Positions 50,789 to 60,987 of a stretch of DNA of 64,000 nucleotides are shown here, piece by piece. Source of the stretch: Symbiotaphrina buchneri (Eukaryota > Ascomycota > Symbiotaphrinales > Symbiotaphrinaceae); assembly GCA_001599915.1 (NCBI GenBank), contig BCIG01000001.1:620001-684000 (forward strand). The letters are read 5' to 3'. Both the position numbers and the translations under genes were made by a program. Below the pieces are notes generated by a model that saw nothing but the letters and a program-made list of their open reading frames with translations, did not search any database and had not been told where the DNA came from. Position 1 is the stretch's first letter. Each line of letters starts with the position of its first letter.

Positions 50789-51756
50789 ATGTCCAGACTC
50801 AGTTCACAATTCCACATGTCCGATATAGACCGTTGGGATGAATTCGAGAGACTCCTGAATTTGCAGAAGGAATATATGGAAACAGGTGTGTATATCAAGA
50901 CCTTCAACGCGGCTATTGACTGACTTCATATCCAGGCAGGCCAGCCATGAGCTCCCATTTCGGCTGTGACAATTGGATCATAGAGCTACCTAAGCTCGAC
51001 TCTATGATGCTGTCCATGATGTACTCCGCAGCATACGAACAGGGGGACATTACCTGCTGTCTCGAGCACTGTGGCCGGGAAGTAGTTCTGATGCTCGACC
51101 AGGAGCCCGAGGAACCGCCGTTCGACATGCGAGAGTACTTCCAGCTGGGTCTCGAGTATGAGTGGGCGCACAACTACCGCAATCGGGGTCTCGAGGGCAT
51201 GGGAATCGGGTATGAGGCTACCAGAGACTTGACGCCCGAAATCCACTTCACGAAGAAACTTCTTGATAAGGTGAAGAAGTATGAGTGGGACCAGGAGAGA
51301 GAGTTGTACTATTGTCTTGTTGTTGGGAACCTCCGAAATCTTCTATTCAGGATCCGGGCACCCATCGGCTGGCGCCAGGCCTGCGAATGGATGGTCGAGG
51401 AGGCCAGGGACGGATACTCAACCTTTCTCGTCCATATTGAAGGGCCCGAGGGCGAGACGTCGTCCGATGAAACAGAGAGCGATAGACCGAAAGAAGATGA
51501 TTCTCAAGAAGATGCTCAAAAAGATGCTCAAGAAGATGCTCAAGAAGATGCTCAAGAAGATGCTCAAGAAGATGCTCAAGAAGATGCTCAAGAAGATGCT
51601 CAAGAAGGTGCTCAAGAAGATGCGGAGAAGAAAGAGCAGCATGCGCAAGAACATGAATCCCAAGAAGATGTGTCGAAAGAAAAGCAGGATGATGAACTGA
51701 AGGAGGTTGAGCAAGATGCCGCGCTTCTGATGGAGATCGGAGTGGCTAGGACATGA
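50789..51756 (+). CDS. Unrecognised protein with expanding EDAQ repeat tail
   Basis: Two exons, 50789-50885 and 50936-51756, give 305 residues. No family was recognised. An acidic, Tyr-rich globular part (LGLEYEWAHNYRNRG, KVKKYEWDQERELYYCLVVG) leads to GWRQACEWMVEEARDGYST at about residues 177-195, a motif also found in the gene at 48653. The tail then carries eight or nine near-perfect copies of EDAQ, encoded by the 12-bp unit gaagatgctcaa, and further Glu/Lys-rich sequence. The tail is expected to be disordered or helical and strongly acidic. The first exon and intron keep the frame (METG-RPAMSSHF); without them the start could be the internal Met at 50947. Confidence 0.6.
51492..51626. repeat. 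12-bp coding minisatellite (EDAQ repeat)
   Basis: The unit gaagatgctcaa is repeated about nine times with at most single changes, inside the unrecognised gene. Near-identity of units points to recent expansion; being a multiple of three, length changes keep the frame. Confidence 0.9.
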
Positions 51757-52105
51757 TGGACATGATGGAGATGCTCGCTCCCGATGGGAGGGTGTGCGTG
51801 GGCGACAGATGGAAAGATAAGCACAGCCGGAGCAGAAACTATCGTGAAGCAGAAAATTGGTGGATTTCCCGGCACTCTGGAGTTGAAATTCTCCGCTCCC
51901 AAATTCAGCAGTTTGTATGTAGCAGCAATGGAAGAAATGATGCTGCCAAGTAAGATCTACATTGACTGTGACGTGTAGCATGGAAGGACGCCAGACACGT
52001 GGAGGGGAAGAACAGCAAGGAAGCCCCAAATTGCGGTGAAGCTTATCGTTCCTCTCCTTGCTTGCTACCTAAGGTAGACCCCCCAATCTCCATCTACCCA
52101 CGGCC
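51757..52105. other. Intergenic spacer before the racemase gene
   Basis: About 350 bp between same-strand genes. It should hold the racemase promoter. Nothing specific was seen. Confidence 0.5.
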
Positions 52106-52949
52106 ATGGTCCTGAAAAAGGTCGACGATGCGCCTGGCAACATCATGGCCAATCCATCCGCTGCCCTCCAGATCCTGATTATAAATCCCAACACGACCCA
52201 GTCCATGACAGATGCCCTCAAGCCGATAGTCGAGGACCTCGGCTTCTGCAATGTACCTTCCCCTGCACATCTCGAACCCCACAATCTTTAGCGCAGCGCT
52301 GACAACACTTTGACCGCATCCGCAGACTGCATATACCTACTTCACCGGGCGCGAAGGCCATTCTAGCATAAATAACGAGGAAGACGAGGAGGCAAGCACC
52401 AAAGCCAATTGGCCGTACATCCACCCCCTCCTCGTGCACTACGACGGCTTTATCGTCGCCTGCTACAGCCAACACGGGCTCGTGCCTCTAATCCGCGAAC
52501 ATGCGGAGGGCAAGCCCGTGTCTGGCATCTTCGAAGCCTCGGTGACGGCCAGCCTACACCTACTCCAGCCGGGAGAGCAGTTCGGCATCGTGTCGACGGG
52601 CAAGGCGTGGGAGAAGCTATTGACCGAGGCCGTACAGAATCTGCTCGGTGCCGATAAAAGCAGGAGGTTTGCGGGCGTGGAGACTACGGGGCTGAATGCT
52701 ACGGAGCTCCACGAGGTCCCGCCGGAGGTGGTGCGGCGGAAGATGAAGGAGGCTACGATAAGGTTGTTGCGCAAGGGTAAAGTCGCGGCTATTTGTCTCG
52801 GCTGCGCAGGCATGGCGGGCATGGATGAGATGGTCAGAGAGGCTTGTGTGGAGGAATTGGGCATGGAGGAGGGCAAGAACATTAATATTGTGGATGGCGT
52901 GAAGGCTGCGACCGGCATTGTCGAGACTCTGATCCGTTGTAAGTTTTGA
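52106..52949 (+). CDS. Asp/Glu/hydantoin racemase family protein (Dcg1-like)
   Basis: A cofactor-independent racemase-fold protein, related to yeast Dcg1 and bacterial hydantoin and allantoin racemases. Exons 52106-52252 and 52326-52949 give 256 residues. ILIINPNTTQSMTDALKP is the N-terminal substrate-binding strand typical of the family. The two catalytic cysteines appear in VACYSQHGLVP and CLGCAGMAGM. TAYTYFTGREG is the block after the intron. VDGVKAATGIVETL closes the fold. Yeast DCG1 is nitrogen-regulated and clustered with allantoin genes, but its reaction is not settled, so the role here is also open. A 5-oxoprolinase and an allantoate-permease-like gene lie 8-14 kb away. A second Met (52145) could be used. 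Confidence 0.88.
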
Positions 52950-53299
52950 GAAGCGGGCTTCGGCGTTGTAAGGAGAATGGTTGAGGAGCTGTTAGGGAGA
53001 TCCTTTGAGTTTGTTGCTAGACTTTGATATGTGTACGATATTCAGGAAGGCGATATAGCGTAGCTAAAGCTTTGGCGCAAAGCAGAGCTAGGACGTTGAT
53101 AGAAGGATTGCATATCTGAGATCCTGGTGAAACTGGAAGCTCTTCTGGAGGTGACGCCTGTTCGGTAAGTTCCGATTTACGTGGCCGACGGCAGGTGGCA
53201 GCTCCCGCCCAGCCATGCGCAAGCACCGACCATAAGCCCCTCCACCACTCCGTTTCATGAGCATGCACAACGCCCAATTCCAATAGTTCCAAGATCAAG
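52950..53299. other. Intergenic spacer before ARP2
   Basis: About 350 bp between same-strand genes, no feature recognised beyond the expected ARP2 promoter. Confidence 0.5.
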
Positions 53300-54821
53300 A
53301 TGGCTGAGGCACCCATAGGTACGTGTGGCCGCCAGGGAAAGCTCCAGGTGCAAGGTCGCAAGCTAACAGCTGAGCTCCGCAGTCCTCGATGGCGGGACGG
53401 GGTTCCTCAAGGTTGGATACGCTGGTCAGGTACGGACGTTCCTCGACTTCAGACAGACCCGCGAGCTAATGTGGGGGGTTTGCTTGCATAGAACTTCCCC
53501 GAACATCAGTTTCCGTCCATTGTTGGACGTCCTATACTGCGAGCGGAGGAGACGACTGGAGATGTTGTGGTCAAGGATATAATGTGCGGAGACGAGGCTT
53601 CGGCCGCACGATCGATGCTACAGATCAGCTATCCCGTAGGTCGCCATTCTATGGGCTGCATCGCATATTGGACTTGAAATCGTGCGGGATCCTTCGGATA
53701 TGAGCTGACGGGAGCGATTGCAGATGGAGAATGGTATCGTTAAGAAGTGGGACGACATGCAGCATCTATGGGACTACACATTCTACGAGAAACTGAAGGT
53801 CAATCCACAAGGCCGCAAGATCCTCCTCACCGAACCACCGATGAACCCTTTGAAGAATAGGGAGCAGATGTGCGATGTCATGTTCGAACAATATGGCTTC
53901 GGGGGCGTCTACGTTGCTATTCAGGCTGTGCTCGCTTTGTACGCTCAGGGTATGTCACACCTTCTGCTGGAGCCGGGCCGAGGTGCGGATGATATCATGG
54001 TGTTGCTGACTTGGCGATGCCGTATAGGTCTTAGCAGCGGTGTGGTAGTTGACTCTGGCGATGGTGTAACCCACATTGTTCCCGTCTACGAATCCGTGGT
54101 TCTCAACCACCTCACCCGACGGCTGGACGTTGCCGGGCGCGACGTGACCCGGCAACTGATTGCCCTTCTCCTCCGCCGAGGATACGCCCTCAACCGTACT
54201 GCCGATTTCGAGACGGTGCGGCAGATCAAGGAGAAACTATGTTACGTATCTTACGACCTGGAGCTCGATCAGAAACTGAACGACGAGACTACGGTCCTGG
54301 TGGAGAGTTACACCTTGCCCGACGGCCGCGTCATCCGGGTGGGTAGTGAGCGGTTCGAGGCGCCGGAGTGCTTATTCCAGCCGCATCTGGTCGATGTGGA
54401 ACAACCCGGCATAGCCGAATTCCTGTTCAACACGATCCAAGCCGCAGACGTGGATGTGCGGAGCAGCTTGTACAAGGCCATCGTGCTCAGCGGAGGCAGC
54501 AGCATGTACCCCGGCTTGCCAAGTCGGCTGGAGAAGGAAATCAAGCAGCTGTGGCTGACGCGAGTCTTGGGCGGGAACCCGGAGAGACTGAACGTATGCA
54601 TCCTCTCTATCCCTACCGTGATGAAAGGCTGTCATAAACTAACAGCTTCCCCATAGAAATTTCGTGTCCGCATCGAAGATCCGCCCCGGAGAAGACATAT
54701 GGTCTTCCTAGGCGGTGCCGTTCTGGCGAATATCATGGCCGACAAGGAGAACATGTGGATCACCAAGGCGCAATGGGACGAGCAAGGCCCGCGCGTGCTG
54801 GAGAAACTGGGACCGAGGTAG
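53300..54821 (+). CDS. arp2: Actin-related protein 2 (Arp2/3 complex)
   Basis: Actin-fold subunit that with Arp3 nucleates branched actin filaments at endocytic patches. Exons 53300-53318, 53383-53429, 53492-53635, 53724-53949, 54028-54593 and 54657-54821 give 388 residues, as expected for Arp2. [16 protein letters not shown] holds phosphate loop 1, [11 protein letters not shown] follows, [20 protein letters not shown] is strongly Arp2-like, [17 protein letters not shown] is phosphate loop 2, and [20 protein letters not shown] is the adenosine-binding motif. The first exon codes for only six residues and part of a seventh, usual for this gene. The fourth intron (78 nt) is a stop-free multiple of three; removing it restores [16 protein letters not shown]. 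Convergent with the transporter at 55633. Confidence 0.95.
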
Positions 54822-55632
54822 GTTGGACTCTATCCCTGGAAAAAAGGGTGAATCAGCGGGCTAAAAGAGCGAATAGGGCATGAGAGCAATAACGTTGAGA
54901 TACGAGTTGCTGGTGGTTATCTAGGTGGCTGGACTAGAAAGTGGGGAAGAACCCAGGTCACAGTGCAAGCGGTTTGGGGCAGCGGTCTGGTGAGAAGGTG
55001 GCTCAATGTGCATATGCGAGTGTCTCGTTTTAAGCATTTTACATTTCACCCAACAAGAAGCAGCTAGGCAGAAAGAAAAGCTCAAGATGCACCCTTTGTT
55101 AGATGGATTGCTCATTGCGCTCCTTCTCACTTCCAGTGCTCAATGCTGCAATGCCACCAAAGAGGTCGAAGCATGAACGATCTAACTTTCCTAAAGCCTC
55201 TTGCCTTCTAATGCGGTATATGCTATCAAAGCCCACCACACCTCACTCTTTGCCGCAGTCACCGCTTTCGTCAGTTTTGACTGAAGAGACCCGGAATGAT
55301 GACAGAGGGCGGCAGCGTAGCGTAGCTGATGCCCCAAAAGATAAGGGAAGTGCCCATCGCACACTACACCCTAATCCCACCCAAAAGGTCGCTCTGTACG
55401 TACGCCGTCTAGAGATGCAATACATGCACGTGCACATGCACAACAAGTACGGAATGGATTCCTGCTGTGCCTGTGGCCGCTATCGCCTGTCAGACTCCTC
55501 TTCACTCATACTCTCCTCTTCTCCTCTTCTGCATGAGATATCGTAGCTATCGACGACGGCAATCAGAGATGCCACATAGACGCGGACGTAGACGCGGACG
55601 TAGAGGTAGATGCAGACGGAGATACGACTCTC
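54822..55632. other. Convergent intergenic region (ARP2 / EamA transporter)
   Basis: About 800 bp. A short Arg-codon-like 12-bp repeat (gacgcggacgta, about 55577-55624) lies next to the transporter stop. No gene is supported. Confidence 0.5.
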
Positions 55633-57714
55633 CTAAGGCTCCTCCTCCTCGTCGGAGCTCTCGAGTTCGTCTTCGAGCCTACATTGCGGAGCGAGGTGCG
55701 TTAGCTTTCTGAGGAGAGAAAGAAAAAGCAGCAGTAGCAGTAGGTAGCGGAAGGTGGCAAGCAGGAGCGGCAGGTAGCAGCAAGCAGCAGTTACCACCAT
55801 GGAGCAAAGTAGGCACAGCCCCCCAACCCAAACCTAAAAGCAAGACCCAGAAGACAAACCCAAACCCCCAAAACAACGGGAAATTTTTTTTAAGGAAAGG
55901 TGGGACATACTCTTTCCGCCTCTCCTCGTCCATCTCACGGTACGTGCTGTAGCTGAGCACGCCGAACGCGCCGATAATGAGCAATCCGCCGAACAGCGCC
56001 GCCGTCGATAGCGGCTGCCCCCGCACCAGCCAGTCCACGATGGCGACGAGGAAGATCGTTAACCTATGATAGAGGGAGGTGTTAGAGAGGTATTAGGGAG
56101 ATTGGAGCTGGGGAGCTGGTGGGGAAGCGCGGGAAGAGGGGAGAGAGAAAGGGTGGGACAAGGGGGAGGAGGAGGAGGAGGGGAAGACGCGGGATGGGAG
56201 GGGAGGGGACAGGACGTACAGCGCTGCGACGGAGGAGAGGACCGGCGAGGTTAGGGAGATGAGGACAAGGAAAGAGCCGGAGAAAGCTGTTGATGGGCGC
56301 GTTAGCATGCAATTTGATGTATGATGGAAGCGGAAGATGCGGGCGAAGGAACATACTAGCATTCGCCAAGACTGAAATCAGCAACATCCACGCCGCCTCT
56401 CCGCGAGGCAATTCAAAGCGCTCAATACCCGTGATATGCAGAATCGGCAACGGGATCCACAGCACACACAGCGTAAAGCAGCCAATCAAGCTCCCAAACG
56501 TATTGGCAAAGATCATGCCGCGGCCCGGGCTCGTGCCTTCAGGCGGGCACGCGTATTTCTTGTACAGCACCTCGTACAGGCCATACAGCACGCTGCCGAC
56601 GCCGATGATGACGTTTCCCAGCGCGCGGTGCGGCGTGTCGTCTTCGACCTCCCCGCCGTCGTCGTTCGAGGCGGACCCCGAGTCGCCGTATGCCACGACC
56701 AGCACGCCCGCGATGGCGACGGCGACGGCGCAGATCTTGTCCCAGCGGAACTTGTCGTGCAGCAGCGGGATGCTGAAGGCGTACGCGAAGAAGGCCGAGC
56801 AGTTGTAGATGGCCGTCAGGTCCGAGGCGGAGGTTAGGTCCACGGCTACGTACCAGGAGCCGCCGGCGACGGTGAGCGCTGTGGTCACGAAGGCGGTGGT
56901 TTTGAGCATGTAGGGAATGGGGTTCTCGGCGAGGTGGTGCCGTGATAGATGCAGTTCTTGGGATTGCACCATCTGCGCGGTCGTCCGGAGGAGGTAGGTG
57001 TGTCGCCGCCAGAAGACGCGCCAGGGGACTTTTAGACGCTGGAGACGCAGGATGAGAAGTTGCGCTGGCCAGAGAAGAGACCAGGAGCCGTGAGTAAGCC
57101 ATCTACAAGAAATCAGCGGATGTGTCCTTGACTGGGTGAGGAGAGGGGCAATGGACTGACAACATGCAATACGCCTTATTCCACCCCAGATTATGCTGGA
57201 TATGCACCGCCGTCTCCGTCTGCACCACGAAAGCGACCAGGCTCAATAATAAGAAGCCGCTCGCATATGTGTATTTCGTCCTTGTATCTGACATCTTCAT
57301 CCTCGCCTCGTCCGGACTGCGACTTCGGAAAGACGCCGCTCTGATGGATCTATGCCGGTCGGCCCCTACAGACGTGTAGTCTTGTCTCCCGCGGGCATCA
57401 TCGTGTAATAGGGCCACATGCGAATGCGATCTGGCGTCCATTGGCCGGTGTGTCGCCGGAGTGGGCATGCTCTCCGCTTCCTCCTCGCTTTCCCCGTCCA
57501 CCCCTGTAGTATCGTCTAGTTTGCCGTGATGCTTGCCGTTTGTGTGCGTGTATACTCCGTCGTCTTGAAGCCCAGAGTGGGATGTAAGACTTCTTTCGGA
57601 GCCAGGAGTTTGCAGGCTGAGATTCGGGTCGACTGTTGCACGGGCGGTGGAGATGGTCGTAAATCGCTGAGCCCTTTCGTCGTCACTCCAGGCTATGGAG
57701 GGCTTCTTATTCAT
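55633..57714 (-). CDS. EamA/SLC35F-like multispanning transporter
   Basis: Drug/metabolite-transporter superfamily membrane protein with about ten helices; relatives include SLC35F proteins and yeast YML018C/Thi74. Exons 57714-57161, 57102-56357, 56286-56220, 56063-55911 and 55678-55633 give 521 residues in one frame. The N-terminal 120 residues are cytosolic, Ser/Asp/Glu-rich and disordered. The first helix is YTYASGFLLLSLVAFVVQTE. The repeat halves include AIYNCSAFFAYAFSIPLL and KICAVAVAIAGVLVVAYGD. The last exon adds an acidic tail (LEDELESSDEEEEP); an alternative acceptor 50 bp earlier would stop after two residues. Its substrate is unknown. Start is the first ATG after a noncoding GTG/TTG stretch. 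Divergent from the aldo-keto reductase. Confidence 0.82.
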
Positions 57715-58615
57715 ACATGCGGTTCGGGTATAATAGAGCACAATTGCTTGGAGATGATCGAAGGCTTGGAGGGCCTGAGAGGACGTGATAAGGCCGCGTG
57801 ATTGTGCCGACGGCGTCTGCGACTGGCATGTGCATGAAGAAGCCAAGATCTAAGGGTCCTGTCCAATCAGCGGGAAGCGAGACCATCTCGCCGATCTGGC
57901 AATATTCACAACTGGGGAAGTACATCATCTTACAATGTCATGCGCAATTATACAAAATGGCAGCAAAACAAAAGAAACGGGAGTTATCCACAGTCAACAG
58001 AGGGAGATTTATAGGGCAAAACTCTTTTTCTTTTGGCATGACTTTACTGTCAACAGAGATTGGGCTGATGTATGAGGCACCTGATGGAGAACGGCCAGCG
58101 ATTATTATGGTCAATCTAGAACCCGCAGAGAGATTTCTACTGCAGGAGGCTGCCGATACGAGAAACTGGCTTTGATGATCCCTCTGCACCGTCTACCTAT
58201 GCACCCAGCTGTGAATTATCATACCAATCCCTGCGTATTTCTAGGTGAAATCCCGATGTCTTTTTAAATTTCTTTGCTTGCTCTGGCAACGTCAAGACAA
58301 GCTCCTCCACAGTGCACAAGCTGTCTATCAGAATGACCGTTGATTGGCTTAGGGGAGACAAGCTTCGGCACGCCATTAATAATTACCGAGATGGGTGGGG
58401 TGCTCTGACATCCAGGGCAAACACCGATGATGCAGCCCCGCTATCTCCACGGCCAGGTTATCGACGGCAAGCTCTCGGTGTCTCCTGCATTCCCATCCAT
58501 TCGCCGTTCCCTTGCGACCGCGACCGGATTCTATAAGTATTAGGCAGCTTCTGTCTCTTTCAATTGACTAGAACATATCTTCCAATCCCATAGAAATCCA
58601 CCGTATCAGTCCACC
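57715..58615. promoter_or_regulatory. Divergent upstream region, transporter / aldo-keto reductase
   Basis: About 900 bp between divergent genes. A 125-codon frame at 57798-58175 has no ATG at its beginning and no motif. A TATA-like tataag lies near 58532, about 80 bp before the reductase start. Confidence 0.45.
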
Positions 58616-59920
58616 ATGCCTCTCATCGCCCAATCGGCCAAGGAAAGGATCATCCTGGGTCTGATGACCTTTGGACCTGGTACCACTTCCCCAAGCACCC
58701 AATCCCCTACCAGCCACTAACAAGTTCCCTCCCAGACCCCAAAGCCGGCGCCCGCATCACCTCTCTGGAGGAATACAACAAGTTCCTGGACTACTTCCAA
58801 GCACAAGGCTACAACGAAGTCGACACGGCGCGGACCTACGTCGGCGGCCAACAGGAGGCCTTCACGGCCGCGGCACACTGGAAAGAGCGTGGCCTGACAT
58901 TGGCCACCAAGATATACCCCCAATCGGGCGGAGAGCATAAGCCGGCGGTGCTGCGAGAGAACTTGCTGAAGTCGTTGAGCGAGCTGAAGACTGATTGTGT
59001 TGATATTTATTACCTGCATGCTCCGGACCGGTCGGTGCCGTTTGCGGAGACGCTGGAGGAGGTGAATAAGTTGCATAAGGAGGGGAGGTTTGTCCAGCTG
59101 GGCTTGAGTAATTACACTGCCTTTGAGGTGGCGGAGATGTAGGTGTTCCGGGGGTAAGATGTGGTCGGGAATTGCTGACCTGGGATAGAGTGATAACCTG
59201 CAAAGAGCGCGGATGGGTTAGACCAACGATCTATCAGGTATGGGGAATATACTATCATATCTCCAGCAGTCTGCTGACCTTTTGTAGGGAATGTACAACG
59301 CCATCAGTATGTGTTTTCCTCACTTATGAACAGCATACAATCTGACAAAGTGAAGCACGGTCCATTGAATCGGAGCTGTTCGTTGCTTGCAAACGATACG
59401 GCCTTGATATTGTCGTCTACAACCCCCTCGCAGGAGGCATCCTAACCGGCAAGTACAAGACGGCCGACGTCCCCGCCGAAGGTCGGTACTCCGACGCCGT
59501 CGGGCGCATCGGTGCCATGTACCGCGGGTGAGCACCGCTCCCCCCCCTCCCTCCCCACACCCCTCAACTCCTAACGCACCACGCAGGCGCTACTTCAAAG
59601 ACTCGACCTTCGAAGCCTTGCGGATCATCGAATCCGCAATCCAAAAACACAACCTAACCATGATCGAGACGGCGTTCCGCTGGCTCGTGCACCACTCGAA
59701 GCTGAACATCACCGACGGCCGCGACGGCATCATCCTGGGTGTCAGCAGCCTCGACCAGCTGAAGACGAACCTGGCGGATTGCGAGAAGGGCCCCCTGCCT
59801 GATGATGTTGTGAAAGCGCTGGATGAGGCCTGGGCGGTATGTAAGCCCACCACGGCGAATTATTGGCATAAGGATTTGGTGTATACCTATGATACGAGGA
59901 AGGCGCTGTTTGGGCCTTGA
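58616..59920 (+). CDS. Aldo-keto reductase, AKR7 (aflatoxin B1 aldehyde reductase-like)
   Basis: NADPH-dependent reductase of aldehydes and ketones, cytosolic. Exons 58616-58679, 58736-59138, 59189-59237, 59288-59306, 59356-59527 and 59587-59920 give 346 residues. The catalytic tetrad is visible: Asp and Tyr in NEVDTARTYVGG, Lys in LATKIYPQ, His in YYLHAPD. VVYNPLAGGILTGKY and GVSSLDQLKTNLADCEKGPL match the AKR7 cofactor and C-terminal blocks. The protein ends KALFGP, a conserved AKR7 end. One acceptor (59355) is a plain AAG and another exon is just 19 nt, but all six joins keep the frame and conserved residues. The physiological substrate is not known. Exon 1 starts MPLIAQSAKERIILGLMTFG, the expected family start. 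Confidence 0.92.
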
Positions 59921-60570
59921 ATGGGGGATGTTGTGTGCTGTGATGGGGTGGGTGGCGGCTGTCTGCAGCTGTTATATGGGGATTGAGGGAGGGCTGGGCT
60001 TTGTGTGAATGACTTGATATGATATGATATATCGTTCGCTGTCGTCGATAGTTAGTGTTTGATAGCGAACAAGGAGCTCCCCGACAGATCGGGTTAACCC
60101 TCGACGACTCAGCGAATGCGGTGATGATAGCCCACAATGATAGTATCTCACGATCTCACGATCTCTCATCTCCTGCCCCTTCACACGCTCATCAGAAGAA
60201 GACTCCATCAAGAACATTATCACCACCATCAACCGCATCATCAAGACCTCCTTCTTGTGCCTGCTCTGCGCTCCTGTGCCCTCCCGTCTGCTCTGCCGTC
60301 GTCTCCTGTCGTCCCGGCTTCTCTCCGGCCTCTTCTCCTACCGCCTCGGGTGTCCTCTCCGGTGTTGTCTGCTCTCCAGTCTTCCCTCCTCTCTCCTCTC
60401 CGCAAGTAAGTCCGCTCCCGCCTGACCCGCTGCAAGGGATTCGTTGGATGGACGGCTATTAACCCATCAGCCTAGAAGCTACAACAGCAACAACAACAAC
60501 AGCAACAATCGCGTCCTCCCAAGCCGGGCCTTCGGGCACCCAGACTCCTCGCCGCCCCGCCGGCTTCACC
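59921..60570. other. Region after the aldo-keto reductase, likely leader of the next gene
   Basis: About 650 bp, C/T-rich and with a CAA/CAG run near 60481-60510. A GTAAGT at 60406 with an AG at 60475 may bracket an intron in the leader of the gene starting at 60571. Overlapping open frames here do not join it cleanly in phase from any ATG, so I do not call a coding exon. Confidence 0.4.
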
Positions 60571-60987
60571 ATGCGGCCTAATCGTAAGTTCCCTGGGATT
60601 CTCCCTCCTGCCATACCCTTCCTCCCCCCAACCCTCCCCTCCGCTCCCCTCCTCCCGATTCCTCCCACCCCCCGACGCCCCCCTCTTCTGTCTGTAACAT
60701 CTCACTAACCTCCCACTTTTCCACAAACAGCTGAAGACGACGTCTTCGCCCTGGGTCTCGCCGACTCCTCTCCGCCCTCTCTCTGCTCGTCTCGCTCCTC
60801 GTCCCCGCTCCTGGCGGGTGGGTACAGTTTGCCGCCGCCGCCCCCCCGGACGCTCCACGCCGCGCTCCGCATTGAGCGGTGCAGGCAGAAGGGCCACTTG
60901 CTGAGCCCGACCCCGGACCCGGTCATTCGGCCGGGGACGTGGGAGAGGGCGAGGCGCTGGTTCTGTGGGCCTCTGGGGCGCAAGTAG
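60571..60987 (+). CDS. Small unrecognised protein
   Basis: Two exons, 60571-60583 and 60731-60987, give 89 residues starting MRPN then PEDDVFALGLADSSPPSLCS. The intron has a strong GTAAGT donor and CTAAC/CACAAACAG ends. The sequence is Ser/Pro-rich in the middle and ends in an Arg/Trp-rich basic block (RIERCRQKGHLLSPTPDPV then TWERARRWFCGPLGRK) that looks conserved in character. Codon use in this frame is coding-like (GAC GAC GTC TTC GCC). The start is the first in-frame ATG; a longer N terminus through spliced upstream exons cannot be excluded, with an Ala/Thr-rich frame open from 60463. No family was recognised. Confidence 0.45.

Noticed and set aside
50461-50907. Minus-strand frame over the C/T-rich array
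   Set aside because: Kept open by the tandem repeat and overlapping the first exon of the + strand gene; no motif.
51418-52029. Minus-strand frame with repeated IFLS, looking like membrane helices
   Set aside because: It is the antisense of the EDAQ repeat in the + strand gene.
57798-58175. 125-codon frame in the transporter/reductase promoter region
   Set aside because: Begins with GTG, overlaps the expected promoters, and shows no motif.
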